DNA from: Beijerinckiaceae bacterium | GTDB taxonomy: Bacteria; Pseudomonadota; Alphaproteobacteria; Rhizobiales; Beijerinckiaceae | Direction of reading: 5' to 3' | DNA length: 46,354 bases | Assembly: GCA_947453205.1 (NCBI GenBank) | Contig: CANGFT010000031.1 | Location: forward strand, 1 to 46,354 | Shown here: positions 42,896 to 46,354 of the stretch, in pieces | How positions within the stretch are numbered: the stretch's first letter is position 1 | Layout: every line of letters starts with the position of its first letter | Notes under the pieces: generated by a model | Database searches by the model: none | Seen by the model: the letters and a program-made list of their open reading frames with translations, nothing else | Told to the model about the DNA's origin: nothing | Position numbers and translations under genes: made by a program

Positions 42896-43449
42896 GCCAA
42901 TTCGCCTCTGGCCGGACATTCCTTGTCGATGAAATAGCCCTTCGAGAACATGAACTCGAATCCGTCGATCAGGTCTGCGAAACGCGGCCTTGCGAAGGGC
43001 ATGTTCTGCACTGCCGAAAAGAAGAGGGTCTTGTCGGGGCTGATGAGGAAGAGGCCGGGCTCGCAGCAGACCGGCGGCTCGGACAATCCTTCCTTGCGCG
43101 GGCGCCCCTCCGTCAGGAACAGGCCCCAGTCGCGCGCCTCGCGGGGCGTGAGGCCGTAGCCGATGCGCAGATGCTTCAGGCCCCAGTCTGCGGGCGTCCG
43201 CGCGCCCCGCTCGGCTTCATCGCAGGAGACCGCCACCGTGGAGACGCCGCGTTTGTCGAACTCGTGAAGCATCGCGTCGAGTTCGACGAGATAGGCGTTG
43301 CATTGCTGGCAATGCAGGCCGCGATAAAACACGACCATCGAGAAGAGCCGGGGCGTCTCGCGCCCGAGATCATAGAGCCCCCCGCCCGCCAAGGGGACGA
43401 CGAGCCGGGGCGCTGGCTGGCGCGGGATGATGGGGCGAAGGTCGGTCAT
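42883..43449 (-). CDS. redoxin/AhpC-TSA-like thioredoxin-fold protein
   Basis: A 188-residue protein of the peroxiredoxin-like family. Residues 38-52, SMVVFYRGLHCQQCNAYL, give a CxxC pair (C47, C50) after the usual FYRG strand, followed by DKRGVSTVAVSCDEAE and FFSAVQNMPFARP. No signal peptide, so it is probably cytoplasmic. Its ATG directly follows the TAG stop of the upstream receptor gene, so translation is coupled. A thiol oxidoreductase role is likely but the link to a TctC-type receptor is unexplained. Confidence 0.83.
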   Translation of the reverse strand: MTDLRPIIPRQPAPRLVVPLAGGGLYDLGRETPRLFSMVVFYRGLHCQQCNAYLVELDAMLHEFDKRGVSTVAVSCDEAERGARTPADWGLKHLRIGYGLTPREARDWGLFLTEGRPRKEGLSEPPVCCEPGLFLISPDKTLFFSAVQNMPFARPRFADLIDGFEFMFSKGYFIDKECPARGELAYVP

Positions 43450-44535
43450 CTATTTCATCTGTCCGCGCGCGATATAGTCCGCGATGAAGTCACGGTCCTC
43501 CGAGGGAATGGTCAGGGCGTTCACGACTTCGCTCTGCACATTGTCGCCCGCCTCATAGTCCGGCACGAAGCCGACGGTCTTCATGGCGTCTGCGGCATAT
43601 TCCGGATCGGTCGCCATCTTGCGGATGGCCTCGCGCATGGCGTCGATCGCCGGCTTTGGCGTGCCCGGCGGAAAGGCGACGAGGCGCTGCATGGCGGCGT
43701 TGATGGCCAGCGCCTGCTTGTAGGTCTTCCAGAGCTGGCCGTCGGGGTCGCGGCCTGTCGCCTCGCGGAAGAATTCGTGGAAGGGTTTCATGTTGAGGTC
43801 TTTGGCCTGGGCGGGCGTCGAGAAGCGCAGGCCGTTCCAGCCGGGATCATAGAAGAGCGGGACCGCTTCGCCGGAGGCCACGAGGCCCGGCGCGATCACC
43901 GAGATATAGCCGGGGGGCGATTCAGCGAAGAGGTTGATCTCGTTGCGCTGCAAGGCGAGACGCGCGTTGGCGTTGCTGGTGTAGCCCGTGACATATTTGT
44001 ATTTGAGCCCGAGCATGTCGAGGCACAGGCGCTCCAGCAGGTCCTTCGAGGAATCCGCCGTCAGCCCGCCGACCACAATGTTCTTCGCCTTCATGAGGTC
44101 GGTCGCGACCTTGAGGCCCGGTTCTATATTGCTGCGGGCATAGTAGACGGTGGTGCCGGGCTGATAGGCGATCATGTTGTAGCTGAGGAAGTCGACGCGC
44201 GACCTCTCCTTGATCGTGACATAGCGCCAGGCCGAGCCCGTGAGGTAGCCGATGACCGTGCCATCCTTGGGCGCGACCTCGCCGATGAAGTTCGTGCCCG
44301 TGGCGCCGCCGCCGCCATCAATGTTCTGCACGATGACGCCGGTCGCGCCGGGCAGTTGCTTGATGACATGGCGGGCGAAGAGGCGGCCCTCGATGTCCGT
44401 CGGCCCGCCAGCGGCGAAATTGATGAGAACGGTGAGGCGCTTGCCCTGATAGTAGTCTGCGGCTGCTGCTGGAGAGGCTGCGGCAATCGCGCCAAGACAC
44501 AGGCCCGCGGCCAGCCTTCTGAAGTGACTCAACAT
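43450..44535 (-). CDS. TctC/Bug-type periplasmic receptor paired with redoxin
   Basis: A 361-residue receptor: signal peptide MLSHFRRLAAGLCLGAIAAASPAAA, then DYYQGKRLTVLINFAAGGPTDIEGRLFARH and GATGVIVQNIDGGGGATGTNFIGEVAPKDGT. ATG 44535 has GGGAGGA upstream. The frame stays open far upstream (to 45822), but that extension lies antisense to the next receptor gene and has no homology of its own. C-terminal half includes RLVAFPPGTPKPAIDAMREAIRKMATDPEY, typical of the family. Followed without a gap by the redoxin gene. Confidence 0.87.
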   Translation of the reverse strand: MLSHFRRLAAGLCLGAIAAASPAAAADYYQGKRLTVLINFAAGGPTDIEGRLFARHVIKQLPGATGVIVQNIDGGGGATGTNFIGEVAPKDGTVIGYLTGSAWRYVTIKERSRVDFLSYNMIAYQPGTTVYYARSNIEPGLKVATDLMKAKNIVVGGLTADSSKDLLERLCLDMLGLKYKYVTGYTSNANARLALQRNEINLFAESPPGYISVIAPGLVASGEAVPLFYDPGWNGLRFSTPAQAKDLNMKPFHEFFREATGRDPDGQLWKTYKQALAINAAMQRLVAFPPGTPKPAIDAMREAIRKMATDPEYAADAMKTVGFVPDYEAGDNVQSEVVNALTIPSEDRDFIADYIARGQMK

Positions 44536-44712
44536 TCGCTCCTCCCGTTCAGTTGTCGGCATATTGAGGCTTGCGCGCGCCCGCATCAAGGGCTGGATTG
44601 GGCTTTGGCGGCTTTGCTGGACAGTCAGGCGCATCCTCGGTACCTTTTTGCAAAATTCAATCTTTGCTGATGTCGCGCGGGCCGCCTCATCTTGATTCAT
44701 CGGGGGGAATTC
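44536..44712. promoter_or_regulatory. divergent spacer with a 10-base palindrome
   Basis: The 177-base spacer between divergent receptor genes contains TTTTGCAAAA (44646-44655), a perfect palindrome within an AT-rich patch that stands out from the GC-rich background. It lies 57 bases before the plus-strand start, a reasonable operator position. No clear sigma-70 promoter was found. Confidence 0.35.
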
Positions 44713-45735
44713 ATGCTCACCAGACGCGCCTTTTCGGGCCTTCTCGGCGCGGGTCTTTCGGGCCTTGGCGCTCCGCGCGCTCTGGCGGCGCCTCCGCCTG
44801 CGCTGGTGGAGGCCGCCAGGCGCGAGGGCAAGGTGGTGGTCTATTCGGCCTATCTCTCGCCCACGACCCACGGGCGCATCGGCGCGGCCTTCGAGAAGGC
44901 CTATGGGATCAAGGTCGACTATCTGACCGCGCGCGGCGCCGAATTGCGCGAACGCACACGCATCGAGCAATCGGCGGGCCGGTTTCTGGGCGATGTGCTG
45001 CACACCGCCACCAGCAACATCTTCATGTCCATCGAGATCGACAAGACGCTCGATCCCCATGGCGGCCTTCCCAGCAGCTCCCGGCTGAAGCCCGACTTCG
45101 CCAGCCGCGCCGATGGCATGCAGGCGCCGATCTTCACCATCAACTACGGCTTTCTCGTCAACACCTCGCTCGTCAAACCCGGCGACGAGCCGAAGACCTG
45201 GCAGGATCTGCTCGACCCCAAATGGAAGGGCAAGATCCTCTTCGATGATCCCCGCACCTCCGGCGGCGGGCGCGTGATGTTCCACATGACCATGGACAAG
45301 TTCGGGCGCGGCTATCATGAGAAGCTCGCCGCGCAGCAGCCGGTCTTCTCGCGTGACTATGGCGAGGCGGGGCGGCGCGTGGCGCGGGGCGAATTCGCCA
45401 TCTATGTGCCGCTGATCCTGTCGGAATATATGCGGCTCAAGGGCCTGCCGGTGAAGATGATCATCCCTGAGGAGGGCGTCACCTACGGCTCCTATTCGGT
45501 GTCGGTGCTGCGCAATGCGCCGCACCCGAACGCGGCGCGCCTGCTGTGCGATTACTATCTCTCCGACGATGCGCAGGAGATCTACGCCGACACCGGCCAT
45601 GGCATCACCATCTCCGACCTCAAGGCCAAACTCGCCCCCGAGGTCGCCCTGCTCGCAGACGTGAAGCCGCTGGTGGCCGAGGACTTCACGCGGATTGATT
45701 CCTATCTGCAGTTGGCCAAGGAGATTTACGGCTAG
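44713..45735 (+). CDS. extracellular solute-binding protein, iron/polyamine type (FbpA/PotD-like)
   Basis: A 340-residue receptor with Tat-like leader (TRRAFSGLLGAGLSGLGAPRALA). The core is EGKVVVYSAYLSPTTHGRIGAAFEKAYGIKVDY, QAPIFTINYGFLVNTSLVKPGDEPKTWQDLLDPKWKGKILF and ISDLKAKLAPEV, which are typical of family 1/FbpA-like receptors for ferric iron, polyamines, thiamine or organic phosphonates. ATG 44713 is chosen for GGGGGGAA; an ATG at 44692 is in frame but lacks support. No permease or ATPase follows on the same strand within the window. The ligand is undetermined. Confidence 0.88.
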   Translation: MLTRRAFSGLLGAGLSGLGAPRALAAPPPALVEAARREGKVVVYSAYLSPTTHGRIGAAFEKAYGIKVDYLTARGAELRERTRIEQSAGRFLGDVLHTATSNIFMSIEIDKTLDPHGGLPSSSRLKPDFASRADGMQAPIFTINYGFLVNTSLVKPGDEPKTWQDLLDPKWKGKILFDDPRTSGGGRVMFHMTMDKFGRGYHEKLAAQQPVFSRDYGEAGRRVARGEFAIYVPLILSEYMRLKGLPVKMIIPEEGVTYGSYSVSVLRNAPHPNAARLLCDYYLSDDAQEIYADTGHGITISDLKAKLAPEVALLADVKPLVAEDFTRIDSYLQLAKEIYG

Positions 45736-45752
45736 GGGGTGGTAGGCATTCG

Positions 45753-45769
45753 GCAGTCGGCAGTCGGAA
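45753..45769. repeat. short tandem repeat of CGGCAGT
   Basis: Two exact copies of CGGCAGT plus a partial third (CGG) lie just after the receptor stop, between convergent genes. Similar runs of this heptamer are, as I recall, frequent in intergenic DNA of some bacteria and often give spurious short ORFs. No function is implied. Confidence 0.5.
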
Positions 45770-45790
45770 TTGGGCGGCGGGGCTGACCGG

Positions 45791-46087
45791 CTAACGCCGG
45801 CTGCCGATCGCCGCCTTGTCATGACCCAGAGCCTCCTGCATGCGGGGCAGCATGGCGCAGAAGGTGCGGTGGGTCAGGACATAACATTCGAGGTTGCGGG
45901 CGCAGGCCTGGGCGCGGGCGCAATCGGGGTCGCCGCAGGTTGCGGGGAAGTTGCATTCATCGACCACGATCTGCGCATTGGCGCGAAACGCCGGGATCTT
46001 GTCGATCATCTCCCGCACGATCAGCCGCTCGATCTTGCGGCGCAGGCTCTCGACCAGGGGGTTGGCTGGCTTCTTTCGTCTGGACAT
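45791..46087 (-). CDS. small six-cysteine protein of unknown function
   Basis: A 98-residue basic protein. The N-terminal part (1-44) is Lys/Arg-rich and helical (ESLRRKIERLIVREMIDKIPAF). The C-terminal part has six cysteines, C45, C51, C56, C62, C68 and C77, spaced 5-9 residues apart in ECNFPATCGDPDCARAQAC and following, suggestive of a zinc or iron-sulfur site or disulfide-rich domain. ATG 46087 follows AAGGAGA at 6 bases, a strong signal; an in-frame ATG at 46186 is less likely. I do not recognise the family. It is convergent with the receptor gene at 44713. Confidence 0.65.
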   Translation of the reverse strand: MSRRKKPANPLVESLRRKIERLIVREMIDKIPAFRANAQIVVDECNFPATCGDPDCARAQACARNLECYVLTHRTFCAMLPRMQEALGHDKAAIGSRR

Positions 46088-46354
46088 GGAGTTCTCCTTT
46101 CTTGGGACGGGGGTTTTGAGAGGTTTTTGCGATGGTGTCGCTGCTTTCATGCGCCTTGGGGCGGGTAAATGGGTGCGCGATTTCAATGGTTTGCGCGAAT
46201 AGCCCGCACGCGGGGACGCGCCGGGTTGGTGGGTTGGCTTTCGCCCCTGAGGGGCCGGGGGCGCCGGGAAGGCGCTGTGATGGTTTGGGTTGATCGCCTT
46301 GCGGCGCCCCAGGCGCGGATTTCTCGATCATCGCTCCCGCTCTTGGCCCGGACC
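46088..46354. other. right-edge spacer, no supportable gene
   Basis: This 267-base stretch upstream of the small-protein gene has two short GC hairpins, GCCCC/GGGGC (46243-46255) and GCGCC/GGCGC (46261-46275 region), without T runs. Frames on both strands are open by base composition only. It should carry the promoter of the small-protein gene. Confidence 0.4.

Noticed and set aside
40952-42919. Long minus-strand frame of about 655 codons opposite the two sugar permeases
   Set aside because: Low-complexity, charged composition and overlap with two clear permease genes mark it as a shadow.
44536-45822. Extension of the minus-strand TctC-type frame to a 790-residue fusion
   Set aside because: The extension is antisense to the receptor gene at 44713, whereas ATG 44535 has a strong ribosome-binding site and a signal peptide directly after it.
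46243-46275. Two adjacent GC hairpins near the right edge as a terminator
   Set aside because: Short stems without T runs in very GC-rich DNA; expected by chance.

Overview
This is a GC-rich window (estimated by eye in the low-to-mid 60s percent) with dense, short operons, GTG and TTG starts next to strong Shine-Dalgarno sequences, and almost no spacer DNA. Gene content fits an alphaproteobacterium, most likely Hyphomicrobiales (Rhizobiales): many periplasmic receptors of the TctC/Bug and NMT1/SsuA types, isoquinoline-oxidoreductase-type molybdenum hydroxylase, LysR regulators and UbiD-type decarboxylase. No rRNA, tRNA, CRISPR array or intact insertion sequence is visible. I support 43 protein genes plus one uncertain gene tail at the left edge.

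Layout: 794-3397 (+) is an NMT1-type ABC transporter (receptor, ATPase, permease). 3571-6250 (-) is a two-subunit molybdenum hydroxylase, followed by a lower-GC methyltransferase gene (6335-7045, -). 7161-11243 (+) joins an NMT1-type receptor, two half-size chromate-type transporters, a cupin protein and a TctC-type receptor. 11233-14938 (-) is a TctC receptor plus an AcnD/AcnA-like aconitase, divergent from an isocitrate-lyase/PEP-mutase family lyase (15054-15971, +). 15973-19642 (-) is a LysR regulator with two DNA-binding domains, an NMT1 receptor and a GDSL hydrolase. Divergent from it, 19769-25415 (+) is a second ABC transporter with two paralogous NMT1 receptors, a dihydroxyphthalate-decarboxylase-like protein and an amidohydrolase, followed by a LysR gene (25444-26331).

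The right half continues the pattern: NicC-like FAD monooxygenase plus TctC receptor (26338-28488, -); carboxymuconolactone-decarboxylase-like protein plus TctC receptor (28675-30311, +); ornithine-cyclodeaminase-family reductase plus dihydroxyphthalate-decarboxylase-like protein (30322-32396, -); TctC receptor, TauD dioxygenase, rhodanese, UbiD decarboxylase, TctC receptor (32586-38378, +); a complete sugar-type ABC transporter (38472-42895, +); TctC receptor plus redoxin (42883-44535, -); an iron/polyamine-type receptor (44713-45735, +); and a six-cysteine small protein (45791-46087, -).

Taken together the window reads as a catabolic and uptake island for small organic acids or (hetero)aromatic carboxylates. 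Sixteen genes encode receptor-fold proteins, but only three ABC membrane systems and one chromate-type pair are present, and no TctA/TctB membrane proteins. Most enzymes sit directly beside an apparently orphan receptor. The substrates are not determined by the sequence; pathway statements are inference.
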